Below, piece by piece: positions 57,201 through 62,841 of a stretch of DNA of 64,000 bases. Source of the stretch: Euptelea pleiosperma (Eukaryota > Streptophyta > Magnoliopsida > Ranunculales > Eupteleaceae). A program made the position numbers and the translations under genes. Each line of letters opens with the position of its first letter. The first letter of the stretch is position 1. The notes below the pieces were generated by a model. It saw nothing but the letters and a program-made list of their open reading frames with translations. It did no database searches and was not told the DNA's origin. The stretch is taken from assembly GCA_035048495.1 (NCBI GenBank), contig CM068543.1, positions 24,975,751 to 25,039,750 of the forward strand, given 5' to 3'.

Positions 57201-57485
57201 ATGCGTTCAGGAAAAGGTTTTATGTAGGATTTGCTTTGAGGGAGAGATAAGCGTAGTACTGCTTCCTTGCAGGCACCGCATCCTTTGCAGGTATGTACAT
57301 CTATTAATATTTAAGTGATTTTTCTGAAGTTTCAAAGTGAGCAGCTTAGCCTCTTTTGCTATTCCTGTTTTTCATTTTCGTTTTAATTTTTTGTGATGTT
57401 TTACAGCACCTGCTCTGAGAAGTGTAAGAAATGCCCTATCTGTCGAGTCTCTATTGAGGAACGCTTGCCTGTATATGATGTATAG
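27526..57485 (+). CDS. Multi-pass membrane RING-finger protein (TMEM185/Fragile-X-F-associated family), 14 coding exons
   Basis: Joined exons give 473 aa with no stop, and every GT-AG phase fits. The N-terminal half is hydrophobic with about seven likely membrane segments: HGLLFAFTLLLVLKL (~22-37), MIFSPLWLFHALV (~46-58), VVATPLLVAFELLLCIYL (~82-99), IVFLPLLAFEIIILI (~112-126), FWVAISMVFFVAATTF (~157-172), GWWDLFINFGIAECF (~183-197) and VLFSPLFLLQGAGVLF (~290-305). The C-terminus has a C3HC4 RING: C426-x2-C429-x11-C441-x-H443-x3-C447-x2-C450-x6-C457-x2-C460, then ends EERLPVYDV. The layout and many stretches match Arabidopsis At1g73950/At1g18470-type proteins, which suggests a membrane-anchored E3 ubiquitin ligase; activity is inferred. 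The ATG at 27526 is the first in frame; 27544 (MSWRRV, 467 aa) fits family starts better. Span 30 kb because of TE-filled introns. Confidence 0.92.
28770..28940 (-). mobile_element. Retroposon 3' tail (LINE/SINE-like), antisense
   Basis: On the minus strand the sequence ends '..aataaagtctgtacttatc' plus poly(A). The same ending occurs at 47197. Includes a short direct repeat 'gcaaagctagtgagg' (twice). Confidence 0.45.
28944..29393 (-). pseudogene. Ty3/gypsy reverse transcriptase fragment
   Basis: 150-codon minus-strand frame with the RT end: MIYSTSKEQHLDHLRRV, LEKCSFMSRQVIFLGFIVS, then KVRSIVSWPELKNVHDVRCF and FQWTNFAAKAF leading into RNase H. It lacks the upstream catalytic YxDD and everything after the RNase H start. 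Gypsy type, from FLGFIVS..G...DPEKV. An antisense LTR-like stretch with 'gagagttagggttagag' follows at 29420-29560. Confidence 0.8.
29589..30720. repeat. Tandem repeat, ~466-486-bp unit, about 2.3 copies
   Basis: 'gttgagttgaagtattgtgt' starts units at 29589, 30075 and (as attgagttgaagtactgtgt) 30541. Shared internal words include 'gtagactacctacc', 'caaattggatacctgatgg' and 'aagtgacataccatgagac'. The third unit stops after about 180 bp, where a copia relic begins. Origin unknown. Confidence 0.75.
30711..30870 (+). pseudogene. Ty1/copia RNase H C-terminal relic
   Basis: Weak, frame-broken similarity: LHLREGCVQVNLHSV..DRSTDIFIEFL then FKLNMIDISAQA followed by TGA. This matches the usual copia ending (H.vRe.v..g.i.v.yv.t..q.ADifTK.L ... 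KLgmidi.ap). No adjoining RT. Confidence 0.45.
31330..31870. repeat. ~120-bp direct repeat separated by ~250 bp
   Basis: 'gcaaatattttttttaatgt...catgctaaatctaatgaaac...atagatgatgaaattggt' at about 31375-31485 recurs at about 31757-31880. The GC-richer sequence between (31490-31735) differs from its surroundings and may be an insertion that carried or caused the duplication. Confidence 0.6.
32675..32765 (+). CDS. RING gene coding exon 2
   Basis: Residues 45-75: MIFSPLWLFHALVARGRFSL then PAPSIPHDRH. Acceptor ctgtacag, donor gtataa; ends in phase 0. Confidence 0.92.
32899..32983 (+). CDS. RING gene coding exon 3
   Basis: WAPCHAVVATPLLVAFELLL then CIYLESIY. Hydrophobic membrane segment. Intron 2 before it is 133 bp. 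Confidence 0.92.
33299..33383 (+). CDS. RING gene coding exon 4
   Basis: DRFAPVNLKIVFLPLLAFEI then IILIDNF, a highly conserved membrane segment of the family. Intron 3 is 315 bp. Confidence 0.92.
33820..34023 (-). repeat. Short LTR of a reverse-oriented copia element
   Basis: TGTTAACTAGGG..ATTAACA, 204 bp, next to a polypurine tract (minus strand, cttaagagggag) and copia RNase H. The opposite LTR is missing. Confidence 0.55.
34031..35165 (-). pseudogene. Ty1/copia RT end and RNase H, reverse strand
   Basis: Minus strand: RT end (LLGAKPLYTPMDPNLKL, RYWRLVGKLNYCTITRLDIS) then RNase H (ALKYLKGAPGHGLLYS, DADWASSSSNRRSTTGYCTF, LVSWWSKKQN, VEYRAMAHTTCELTWL, FHGRTKNIEVDCHVIREK) ending LGIYDIYAPA. 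RNase H is open for 192 codons but carries a 12-residue duplication around GKSGYCTSLHG and E-to-V type changes. A frameshift separates it from the RT piece. Upstream RT to 35165 is degraded and 5' parts are absent. Confidence 0.85.
35290..35391 (-). mobile_element. RTE-type LINE, 3' tail (antisense), left part
   Basis: Minus-strand reading ends 'ggattcatgttgctgacc...ttcagataagac' plus a GATGAT-type tail. This matches the tails at 47096-47187 and 46270-46339. It is interrupted at 35391 by the solo LTR and resumes at 36977. Confidence 0.6.
35392..36976 (+). mobile_element. Sirevirus-like solo LTR (1.58 kb)
   Basis: Starts TGTAAGG and ends AAATTTCA. The flanks gcacg (35387-35391) and acacg (36977-36981) match at 4 of 5 bases. 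Antisense RTE sequence reads across both borders, which supports the limits. The architecture parallels the LTR at 1357: a palindromic motif array, 'tataaatagaa' (about 36130), a leader, and 'caaccccccttctagg' near the end. No PBS follows. Confidence 0.6.
35735..36040 (+). repeat. Array of CCAATCGATTGG palindromes
   Basis: About ten copies of aatcgattgg or its full palindrome ccaatcgattgg, embedded in ~30- and ~60-bp repeats ('gagactctgtg', 'cttcgggacagaaa'). Lies in the LTR just upstream of its TATA. Confidence 0.75.
36977..37230 (-). mobile_element. RTE-type LINE (antisense), right part
   Basis: Continues the antisense RTE: 'catcattttcagccttcctctcac' complements the RTE 3' region at 46180-46230, and farther right it resembles the RT end in reverse. 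No open frame left. Confidence 0.55.
37255..37505. repeat. GATACGG-rich dispersed repeat
   Basis: Repeated 'cggatacggatacgg' words, then 'ggatacgtggggatacgtgt' and 'gtcgacacgacgcaacac'. Similar wording occurs at 43975-44450 within the Mutator-like element. Nature unknown. Confidence 0.45.
37710..38100. repeat. 'attcggcaaat / taatcggcg' low-complexity repeat
   Basis: Short words around 'aattcggcaaat', 'attaatcggcg' and 'attaattgccga' recur. Similar wording with 'gaattaattcggggaagttc' is at 42985-43140 and 49330-49810. Confidence 0.35.
38476..38545 (+). CDS. RING gene coding exon 5
   Basis: MCRALMPGDEESMSDEAIWE then TLP; the acidic loop motif MPGDEES is a hallmark of the family. Acceptor ttattcag, donor gtaagt. 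Confidence 0.92.
39843..40127. mobile_element. Truncated Tourist-like element (right end), family of 15329
   Basis: 'taccgtataaaaatattc..gtacacgtggcag', 'ataattttatacaat' and 'tgatttgttgag' match 15950-16194 in order, ending acatagcc followed by TAA (40128-40130). The left half is missing. Confidence 0.65.
40130..40800 (-). pseudogene. Ty1/copia integrase-RT linker fragment, reverse strand
   Basis: Minus-strand frame 40136-40690 holds the low-conservation segment after integrase: EERSSSSSVPLPAIPPPPTL, RPPTTPDNSDGAQGELKVYS, and PIALTKGMRNCTQHPLSNFV, which is the usual lead-in to copia RT. Integrase-end similarity continues, frame-shifted, to about 40800. The related segment of the intron-12 copia (PIALRKGIMSCTQHPLSNFV, ~55078-55137) is clearly homologous. 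Confidence 0.8.
41353..41422 (+). CDS. RING gene coding exon 6
   Basis: HFWVAISMVFFVAATTFTLL then KLC; membrane segment. Acceptor tttctag, donor gtaata. Confidence 0.92.
41831..42226. mobile_element. Foldback MITE, ~396 bp
   Basis: TIRs of about 50 bp: GGGTCAGGATCGGGAGACAA / GGTCGGGATCGGGAGACAAC, both continuing 'ttttcacaacattttctacaac'. Inserted in a TA/TATC simple repeat, which hides the TSD. Relative of 23349-23711. Confidence 0.8.
42229..42300. repeat. (TATC)/(CT)n/(TA)n microsatellite
   Basis: tatc units, then about 10 CT and about 16 TA dinucleotides. Confidence 0.9.
43286..44741. mobile_element. Mutator-like non-autonomous element, 1456 bp, 9-bp TSD
   Basis: Flanked by the exact 9-bp repeat tctaagtgc (43277-43285, 44742-44750). 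Both ends are rich in 'aaggcgcacc / gcgcctcag' words in inverted orientation (43292-43430 and 44640-44740). Inside are a relic of the 23861 MITE family (about 43640-43880; 'gtaagccacgtggcatac', 'gtatggatgtttggcc') and a GTGTCGGACAC / GATACG-rich stretch (43975-44450). No transposase. Confidence 0.75.
44889..45136. mobile_element. Tourist-like MITE, 248 bp
   Basis: TIRs GGCCAAGCTTGGTTCACTGC / GGCCCTGCCTGGTTCATTGC, with TTG on both sides (44886-44888, 45137-45139). The arms share 'tgggatgcaaatgcactcac'-like sequence in inverted order. Confidence 0.65.
45540..46345 (+). pseudogene. RTE-type LINE, 5'-truncated RT end and tail
   Basis: Open for 178 codons (45549-46082): LADDVALVDETREGANTRLE (the F/LADD RT core), LETKGFKISRTK, SDHFRYLGSIIH, GWLKWRCASRVLCDRHLP, YKTTVRLAMLFGVEGW and SVVEMKMLRWM. 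This is the standard RTE RT C-terminus. Frameshifts follow, then a (GAC)n tail at about 46316-46339. Starting abruptly at the RT core is normal 5' truncation. Sense orientation relative to the host gene. Confidence 0.85.
47090..47187 (+). mobile_element. RTE LINE 3' tail
   Basis: 'ggagttgaatggcaaaatagg', 'ttcatgtggctcattcc', then (GAT)n. Same tail as 35290 (antisense) and 46270. Confidence 0.55.
47190..47525 (-). mobile_element. Retroposon, antisense, with poly(A)
   Basis: Minus strand ends 'caataaagtttgcacttatc' plus about 12 A. Upstream text ('gtaggtcatctcgacctac') looks like a LINE 3' UTR. A short frame (47255-47524) has no recognisable domain. Same 3' ending as 28770. Confidence 0.5.
47910..47955 (+). 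CDS. RING gene coding exon 7
   Basis: VVGALGWWDLFINF; 46 bp, conserved GWWDLFINFG block completed by exon 8. Confidence 0.92.
48055..48304 (+). CDS. RING gene coding exon 8
   Basis: Residues ~194-277: IAECFASLVCTKWSNPVIHR, SSSSTTIRYLDWNSGLVV, DRMCGLQDIGGHIMKIP and GFQILLCMRLE, all family-conserved. Introns 7 and 8 are about 100 bp each. Confidence 0.93.
48412..48617 (+). CDS. RING gene coding exon 9
   Basis: Residues ~278-346: PLPVLFSPLFLLQGAGVLFS (membrane segment), RLVEKIVLLLRSGAGTGRYF, CFGFMHHGS. Confidence 0.93.
48752..48826 (+). CDS. RING gene coding exon 10
   Basis: LLGWWSIDEGSREEQARLYQ then SGAAG; strongly conserved WWSIDEGSREEQA block. Confidence 0.93.
48964..49240 (-). pseudogene. 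L1-type LINE RNase H end and 3' tail, antisense
   Basis: Minus strand reads FNHILILANNNADLLAEGYL then WCRYAGVNPFF, the end of a plant LINE RNase H (HI.R.aN..AD.LA), and finishes in a T-run (A-run on the minus strand) after 'cctagttatcgatg'. Confidence 0.55.
49330..49815. repeat. 'gaattaattcgg' repeat with inverted parts
   Basis: 'ggaattaattcggggaagttc' on the left and 'cgaattaataggggag', 'gcgaatttt' on the right, with 'agagaagtttggagaatt' facing 'attctccaaacttctct'. A related piece lies at 42985-43140. Possibly a foldback element; no TSD found. Confidence 0.4.
50600..51530. repeat. GAGGC-rich repeat, possible relative of the 43286 element
   Basis: 'gaaggcgtttgaggg', 'gcctcgaggcaaggctcc' on the left and 'gtctgaggcttacac..gaggcttacac' on the right. 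Wording is like the ends of 43286-44741, but no TSD or clean inverted ends are seen. Confidence 0.3.
51774..51843 (+). CDS. RING gene coding exon 11
   Basis: YNTFCGYPPEMVKKMPKKDL then AEE. Conserved linker before the coiled coil and RING. Confidence 0.93.
52056..52136 (+). CDS. RING gene coding exon 12
   Basis: VWRLQAALGVQAEITKYSQQ then EYERLQN. Probable short coiled coil preceding the RING. Ends phase 0. Confidence 0.93.
53735..53945 (+). pseudogene. copia gag core fragment
   Basis: SLSDYFATVRSMREELEYYH, then FEFLSGLSSEYELARV: the UBN2-type Gag core (..yf..v..l..EL..y......fLsGL...yd..r.qiL). Stops and a frameshift at about 53924 break it. Confidence 0.7.
54185..54930 (+). pseudogene. copia integrase, frame-broken
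   Basis: Begins with the zinc-finger end (CETCVLSKHCRSTYPSRGSR; then VHFDVWGPALV) and shifts frame at about 54345. It continues with the core: KVFRSDQGG (catalytic D kept), YTPQQNGVAERKMRHLTEVA (the conserved glutamate is present), SYWSDVILTAVYLTNRMPSR. After another shift come the C-terminal GVFLGYSPTHKGYRCYH and MDVTFHEEASFF. The FR(S)D and VAER motifs mark copia integrase. Confidence 0.85.
55078..55657 (+). pseudogene. copia RT start, first copy
   Basis: Lead-in PIALRKGIMSCTQHPLSNFV, then HPRWRATMIEEMSALD, TAG, and from 55320 GCIWVFTVKYKVDGPVEKYK, ARLVAKGYTQTYEIDYMETF-type text, and QLDVKNALLHGDLHEEVYKV (first RT aspartate present). It ends abruptly at a stop near 55592, and from about 55659 the block starts over. 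Confidence 0.8.
55659..56100 (+). repeat. Tandem second copy of the RT start (448-bp offset)
   Basis: 'accctagatggagagccact' at 55221 recurs at 55669; all following landmarks recur at the same ~448 spacing (net indels aside) to 'aagttatcaatgctacatgaat'. This copy has a 1-base loss in 'gattgatacatagag' that breaks the frame, and differs by scattered substitutions. Confidence 0.9.
56280..56690 (-). pseudogene. hAT transposase BED-finger relic, reverse strand
   Basis: The minus strand reads VPLNRVRQDEMGLLSRDWK, stop, then LKQHLACGFLNA, KCPKEVRLQM and KYVRDRAKEEFWEV. LKQHLA followed by KCP..V...M is typical of the BED zinc finger at the N-terminus of plant hAT transposases. The first CxxC pair is not visible and frames are broken. 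Confidence 0.45.
57211..57290 (+). CDS. RING gene coding exon 13 (first half of RING)
   Basis: EKVLCRICFEGEISVVLLPC then RHRILC: cysteine pairs 1 and 2 of C3HC4 plus the histidine (C426, C429, C441, H443, C447). Confidence 0.95.
57407..57485 (+). CDS. RING gene coding exon 14 (second half of RING, stop)
   Basis: STCSEKCKKCPICRVSIEER then LPVYDV and TAG. Supplies C450, C457, C460. Intron 13 is 116 bp. Confidence 0.95.
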
Positions 57486-58496
57486 CTGTTAACTGTACTT
57501 ATTCAGTTCCCTTTTACGGAGGCGAGGGGTGGATTAACTCAATTGACGTATACATAATTAACGATCAAAAGTTTACAAGGGGACTGCTGGTATTCAATCC
57601 GTACTCAAACTTCTGCGATCAAGACCCTAACTGTTGCTTGTTAAATGTACTGAAGTGAGCATTAGGGGAGGTGGAGAATACAGTTTTTAGTTCACAACAA
57701 AAAAAGAAAGAGAATGCAGTGTTTTTTTAATCATGTGTCATGATGGGTTGTTTTCTCTCTTTTGTAAATATACTACACAATTGTAGAAAAAAATGTCATT
57801 TGAGGTGCAAGCAGATTAGTAATTGTAATTGTGAATCTAATCTGCATAGTTAATGATTGGATTAGGGACAGGAGTTGTTTGGGTGGAGGTTCAAGCAATT
57901 TCAGCACTTAGACCATTGAGTCGTGAACTTGTGCAAGTTTGCTAGTGGAACCTGCAATTCCCAAAAAGTCCCAGAGTTTCAGAGATGCTTTTGTCAGTCA
58001 GTCTAATTTTTTTGGTAGATAAGACTGTCCTAAACCTAGTCTTTGTCATTAACATCATCAGCCTCGGTTATTGTGTGATTATTGTCATTAGATAATCTAT
58101 ATTCCAAGTCCTGATGAATCATAGATGCAATCATCTAATGGTGGGCCCTTCTATGTAAATACATTTCTGATCGTCTGATGGAACCATCTAAACTTGTACA
58201 GTGAACCACATTTTCCGATCATCAAAAAGAATACGATAAGATTGCATGGTTACAATCATTTAATGGTGGGTATTGCCTCATTTGTGCCATGTAAATGACT
58301 ACGATGTTTATAGACTAATTTCATCTGTGGGGAAGCTGGGGTAGTTTTTCTCTCGATGCATATGGGCCTTGAACTGTTGTGTGTGGGCCTCACACTGCTG
58401 TATATAGATGGCAGTCCCTGATATGAAATGAACAACTTACCACTCTAAGCCACCTTGGTCGACTCTTAACATTTCCTTTTGGTCTAAGGTGACATA
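57486..58496 (+). other. 3' UTR and downstream flank of the RING gene
   Basis: T-rich sequence with 'tttgtaaatatac' around 57760 that could hold 3'-end signals; I cannot place the cleavage site. No other gene seen. Confidence 0.5.
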
Positions 58497-58827
58497 ATTT
58501 TGCATGAAAACAAAATATTCTCCTACACTGAATTAGTACTAGATTTGCAAATTGTGCTCTGCATGTTTAAGAATAATGGCTAGTATAGACGATGGTCTAT
58601 AAAATTTGCACTGGTGGACGGGTTAGGGATGCGGGTGTATAGAAGGTGGAATCGCGTTCTCAATAAAATAGGTTTCGGTCTGCCCAAACTGATAATTAGT
58701 CCTGTAGACCATCGTTCTAGCCTATTAACAATAATTCTTTTACGTACAGAGCGTAGCAAATTTCAAATCTGGTACTAATTCAGAGTGTAGGAGAATGTAT
58801 TCTGTTTAATGCAAAATTATGTGACCT
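58497..58827. mobile_element. MITE with ~120-bp terminal inverted repeats
   Basis: AGGTGACATAATTTTGCATG / AGGTCACATAATTTTGCATT at the ends, continuing 'ttctcctacact', 'gaattagtac', 'agatttg' and 'acgatggtcta' on both arms. TSD not found. Confidence 0.75.
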
Positions 58828-59207
58828 GAGATCGATAGGACATGTTAAACACCGTGCAGGTCTGTAGTCTTAGCCGACGCTACTGTTCTGTTTGGCTTGG
58901 AGTGTTCCTAGGGGAAATGGATAGATTTCCTCCTCAGAAAAAGGTGTGTTTTTTGTGCTTCTGTGAACGGGTGCAAGTCTGGATAGTATTTGAGGGTGTT
59001 TCAAACCAAATGAAATTGAACAAAGAAAAAATGCTGATAGTATCTATGTTTCATGTTTTTTTATTTGTAGGAGTATGGGTATGGGTATGGGTATGAATCT
59101 TGTTGTTATTGGGTTTTATATGAGGCCCATTTGTGTTCATAATCCATGTTTATATGTTGTATGCCATGGCCTAAAAATTTAATGCATAATCTCATATTAT
59201 AATAATG
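58828..59207. other. No gene recognised
   Basis: Includes a short 'gggtat' repeat (gtatgggtatgggtatggg, about 59072-59092). The frame at 58842-59096 has no recognisable features. Confidence 0.45.
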
Positions 59208-59279
59208 TATACATACATATATATGTATATATATGTATGTATATATATATATATGTATGTATATATATATATATATATT
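59208..59279. repeat. TA/TG-rich microsatellite
   Basis: Alternating atatatgt/atgtatgt units. Confidence 0.85.
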
Positions 59280-59532
59280 AAATTGCAAAATTGTTTGGAG
59301 TATGGGAAGGGGAAATTGCAATTATTATGTGTTAATCAATGAGAATTAAGTGCCGCTTAGGCGACGAATCACTATTAGGAAGAGAACCAATAAGATTAAA
59401 GGAATTAATTGTAGAGGGAGATAGACATATATTTTCTCTCTCACACTCACAAATCATGGTGAGGTGATGTGGACCACTTTCACATAAGTAATGTCAACAT
59501 TGAAAAGGAAAGAGATTTTTGAAACCTAGTTG

Positions 59533-59574
59533 AACTTTTGGCGTCGGTTTTACCAAAAACCGACGCCAAAAGTT
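59533..59574. repeat. Perfect 19-bp hairpin (CACTA subterminal type)
   Basis: Arms AACTTTTGGCGTCGGTTTT (59533-59551) and exact complement (59556-59574), 4-nt loop, followed by T13. The 'ggcgtcggtttt' word also occurs in the subterminal part of the CACTA derivative at 20750-21944. Confidence 0.75.
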
Positions 59575-59677
59575 TTTTTTTTTTTTAAATATTTTACATG
59601 TTTCTGCTATGTCGTCAAACCTACCACACATCCAAATTGAAAAACCCTTTATTCAAACATGCATCCCAATTTATATA

Positions 59678-59868
59678 AGTCCGTCTATAACTATATATAC
59701 ACCCCCATTTCTTACACTCGAGAATGGGGCCTAATGTTCCTGAATAAAACTCATTGTAGTTGTAAAACTACACATCGTTTAGTTGTATTGTCCAGCGTGA
59801 TCTCCATGTGGGCTTTAGAACCATGTGTAAGAGAACTAGATGTAAGAAATATGTGTAGTAGCTCTAGA
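59678..59868. mobile_element. Shortened copy of the 22878 MITE family
   Basis: Ends agtccgtctata.. and ..ctctagacggact, with shared 'cacccccatttcttacac', 'gtccagcgtgatctccatgt' and 'gatgtaagaaat'. Flanks (aatttatata / caattatata) resemble a worn 9-bp TSD. Confidence 0.65.
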
Positions 59869-60164
59869 CGGACTCAATTATATACCCAAAAAATATGCTT
59901 AAATCAAACAACTAGAATCAATCATAAATTAATAAGTACTAATATTAAACGATATTATTATTAACACTACTGTATATACAATTAATATTGGATGAAGTAC
60001 CGAAAAAACATGCTTGAATCTAACAACTAGCTAGATAGAATAAGTTCTAGAGATAATACCAAATAAGACTGATTGATTAATTATTGTAACTCAGAATACA
60101 TATTTCAATCATGTATTTGGATGGGAAATGAATTTCAGACTTATAGTAGAGAAAATTATACAGA

Positions 60165-62000
60165 TTTAGAAGAAGATATATACCTTAATTTTCAGTAAAA
60201 TAGCTAATCATCTGCAATAATATTAAAAAATTAAAGAAAATAATTAGCTAGAGCCAAAAAATATATATTCATTAGCTTAGAGAAAAAAAGAAATGATGGC
60301 AAATGATTAATATATATACCTCCAAAATTCTCTTTGAAGAGCTCAATCCACTCAACCCTACATTCTGCCAGCTCTTCCATTGTGTATTTAACTTTTGATT
60401 TCATAAGGTTGACCTAATTAATTAGAAAAATAGATGGAGATAATTAATAAATTAATTTTATTTATTAAGACGTATACATGTATCAAGAACACGTAAAAGA
60501 ATAAATGGCTCACCAAATGTTTAATTGTCTCATCATAATCGGTAATAGGTTTCGTATGTACCTCATAACAAAAAATCAACAAGATTTCATATCTTATTGT
60601 TAAGGGCACTACGTACAAGCATGTAATTCATTAATTAACCAAAAAAATTGACTTCCGATCAATAAAAAATTACAAGTACTGGTACATAGATTTTAATTAC
60701 CGCAACTGCCCTCCATGTTAGTTCCTTTTTCCTCAATGTGTGGCCCAAAATATCTTTTTCGAATACTTTGAAAGCACTACAAGAAAGTATTGAAACAATT
60801 CAATTATTCTTTACTGCATGTATAAATATTACTTAATTTACTAATATAAGATTAACTTACCGTTTGATACTGCCTTTCAAATTTTGGTTAATTGAATTAT
60901 TTAATTAGTCAAAGTAATAGATTATCATCGACAATAAGTCGATGACAAGCAATATCCAATGTTCCCTATATATAAACAACAATCAAGTTATTAGCAAGAC
61001 ATTCAATAAGTTATTAATTATCAATTTCAATAACAATCGAAAATACCATACCCAATGTTTAAGAGAATAAACAAAGTATTCCCTTCGGTGTATGTTGTTA
61101 GAAATATATTAACAAGATATGGCACAAACTGTTCATCCTTCATAGATGCACTGATGGCTTGAGCACTAACTAATGTAATATTATGAAGCAAATGTTTTTC
61201 AATTAACATTTGGTGGATGTGGCTACGAAATTAAAAAAAATTAATTAGAATATCACAATCATATCCATGAAATTTATATCAATAAAAGAAACTCAACTCC
61301 AAAATATCTTACCATTGATATAGTGTCAAGCACTGTGATGACACATCTTGTAGTTCACACACCAAAGAGACATCCATAAATGCAATATGAATTGACTATC
61401 GTATGCTAAATACTTCCGACCCGACAGTAATACCAACAGATATTGAAGATGAGTTGTGTGCATGCAGATTATCATAAATTTTTTGATGATAGTGAAATTA
61501 TCATCACTTTTATTCTCTTGTACATATAATCAAAATTAGAGTTATAATCAATATATGAATATATTAAATGAAGTAGATATGATAAAAAGATTGATAGATA
61601 TTTACATGATCAGCATTTGTGAACACCACCCATACTCTAGGCCATGCCACGAGGCTCCCAACTCATCTTTCACCATAGTAAACACATCACGAATTTGATA
61701 CGGGAGTTCGGCATCCAACACTATGGGTACTTTGATTGACACACGAAAACAATCAACTCCCAATGGGAGAAAGTGCACAATTTGGCTAGGTGTACTTATC
61801 GGGCTCAATTTGGGCGTCACATGATACTGGAAGTGGGTGGAATGTGTGCTTGTGTCATTCCTAGGGTTCCTAGGGTATGAGAGGTCTCTATTAGTCTGTG
61901 AGAGTGGTAATGCGGTGTGTGTTGTCTCTTTTGAAAAATCACAAACATAATGGCATCCATTTCATATAGCAGAACTTGGCTAAATTGTCATTCACTAACA
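60165..62000 (-). pseudogene. CACTA (En/Spm) protein with Ulp1-like peptidase, decayed, minus strand
   Basis: From right to left on the minus strand: LPLGVDCFRVSIKVPIVLDA and ELPYQIRDVFTMVKDELGAS (61602-61800), a block typical of En/Spm-associated proteins (VDSFRVSV..V......LP.P.......V.DALG). Then MDVSLVCEL..CLTLYQW (~61310-61380), LVSAQAISASM..VPYLVNIFL and TLFILLNIG (61070-61175), AFKVFEKDILG then RKKELTWRAVA (~60710-60776), DMKSC-stop-FFVMRY (~60560), and YTMEELAECRVEWIELFKEN (~60330-60400). This is the order of a C48/Ulp1 peptidase. The residue after the presumed catalytic cysteine is a stop where glycine is expected. AT-rich gaps with GT/AG-like borders look like introns. The 3' part is homologous to 20770-21000. 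Confidence 0.65.
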
Positions 62001-62680
62001 CCGTCATTCCGAACAACCACAAACGTAACAGGAGGTTGCTTGATTAATGTCGCTTCTAGTTCATTATTCCCCATGAAGGTGATCTTAATTTAGTCATGCT
62101 GAATGGGTCCCTCAGCCTGTCACACTGAGAGACTGGGGAATGTCTAAAATGCATCAAACAGTTTCAAACGTTGTTAAATGGAGTCGTCCTCTACTTAGAT
62201 AGTCTCTTAGGGGTATGATTCAATTAATTCATTGATTAGTCCATGATTATTTTTTAAGTGTCATGTTTTTAAAAAATGGAGAGAAAATCTCCAGATATCA
62301 ATAACATTAATAGGTTCATTAAACGATGTGACAGAAATATCTATGCGGCAGGACAACTAAATTACATTCTAGGTGCCAGATTCTTAACTGTTTTCCGACC
62401 CTAAGTGGAATCCCCTGGACCCACAAAGGATAGGCTTGTTCTCTTGCTTAGTTCATTCCCCTCGAGACGGCGAGTATGTCACTCAAGCATTAATCGTGTA
62501 GTAGCGCAGCATAGAATCCTTAGAAGAGGAACATCTATCCGGTATAGTTCATTAGGGATTACCTCTTTACTAGTGTTGCACAGGATATCTGAACTTGAGA
62601 TTCTATCTTTCGTCGGTAAATCTCACATATACTGAAGGAAAACACTAAGTCAAATTCTATATGAATTTCGACAGAGTATA
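62001..62680. other. No gene recognised; probably LTR or CACTA-flanking sequence
   Basis: Mixed-composition DNA without an open frame. It lies downstream, on the minus strand, of the reversed TATA at 62732, so it may be R/U5-like sequence of an antisense LTR. Confidence 0.3.
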
Positions 62681-62725
62681 TCCTTATTACATTAAAATAG
62701 GAGAAGATCATTTTTTTCATCCCCA

Positions 62726-62745
62726 GAGTCCTCTATTTATAGAGT
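62726..62745 (-). promoter_or_regulatory. Reverse-oriented TATA box, putative antisense LTR promoter
   Basis: On the minus strand ctctataaatagagg, placed just downstream (in that orientation) of the inverted-repeat array. This is the same order as motif array then TATA in the LTRs at 1357 and 35392. Confidence 0.35.
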
Positions 62746-62841
62746 TCTAGAGAGGGGTCTGCACATGTTGCAAACTCACCTTTATAAGGAAAAAATAATG
62801 AAAATAATGAAAAATCACAAACAATCTTTAAAAAATAATTA

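Larger units (their letters stand above)
52137..57210 (+). other. Intron 12 (5.1 kb)
   Basis: gtaata...cgttcag. Filled mainly by a sense-oriented copia relic (about 52755-56200) and an antisense hAT relic; 52137-52750 and 56700-57200 show nothing further. Confidence 0.85.

Noticed and set aside
60774..60788. CACTA terminal repeat (cactacaagaaag)
   Set aside because: On the minus strand it is the acceptor ...ttcttgtag before a Ulp1-like exon; no matching TSD or opposite end found.
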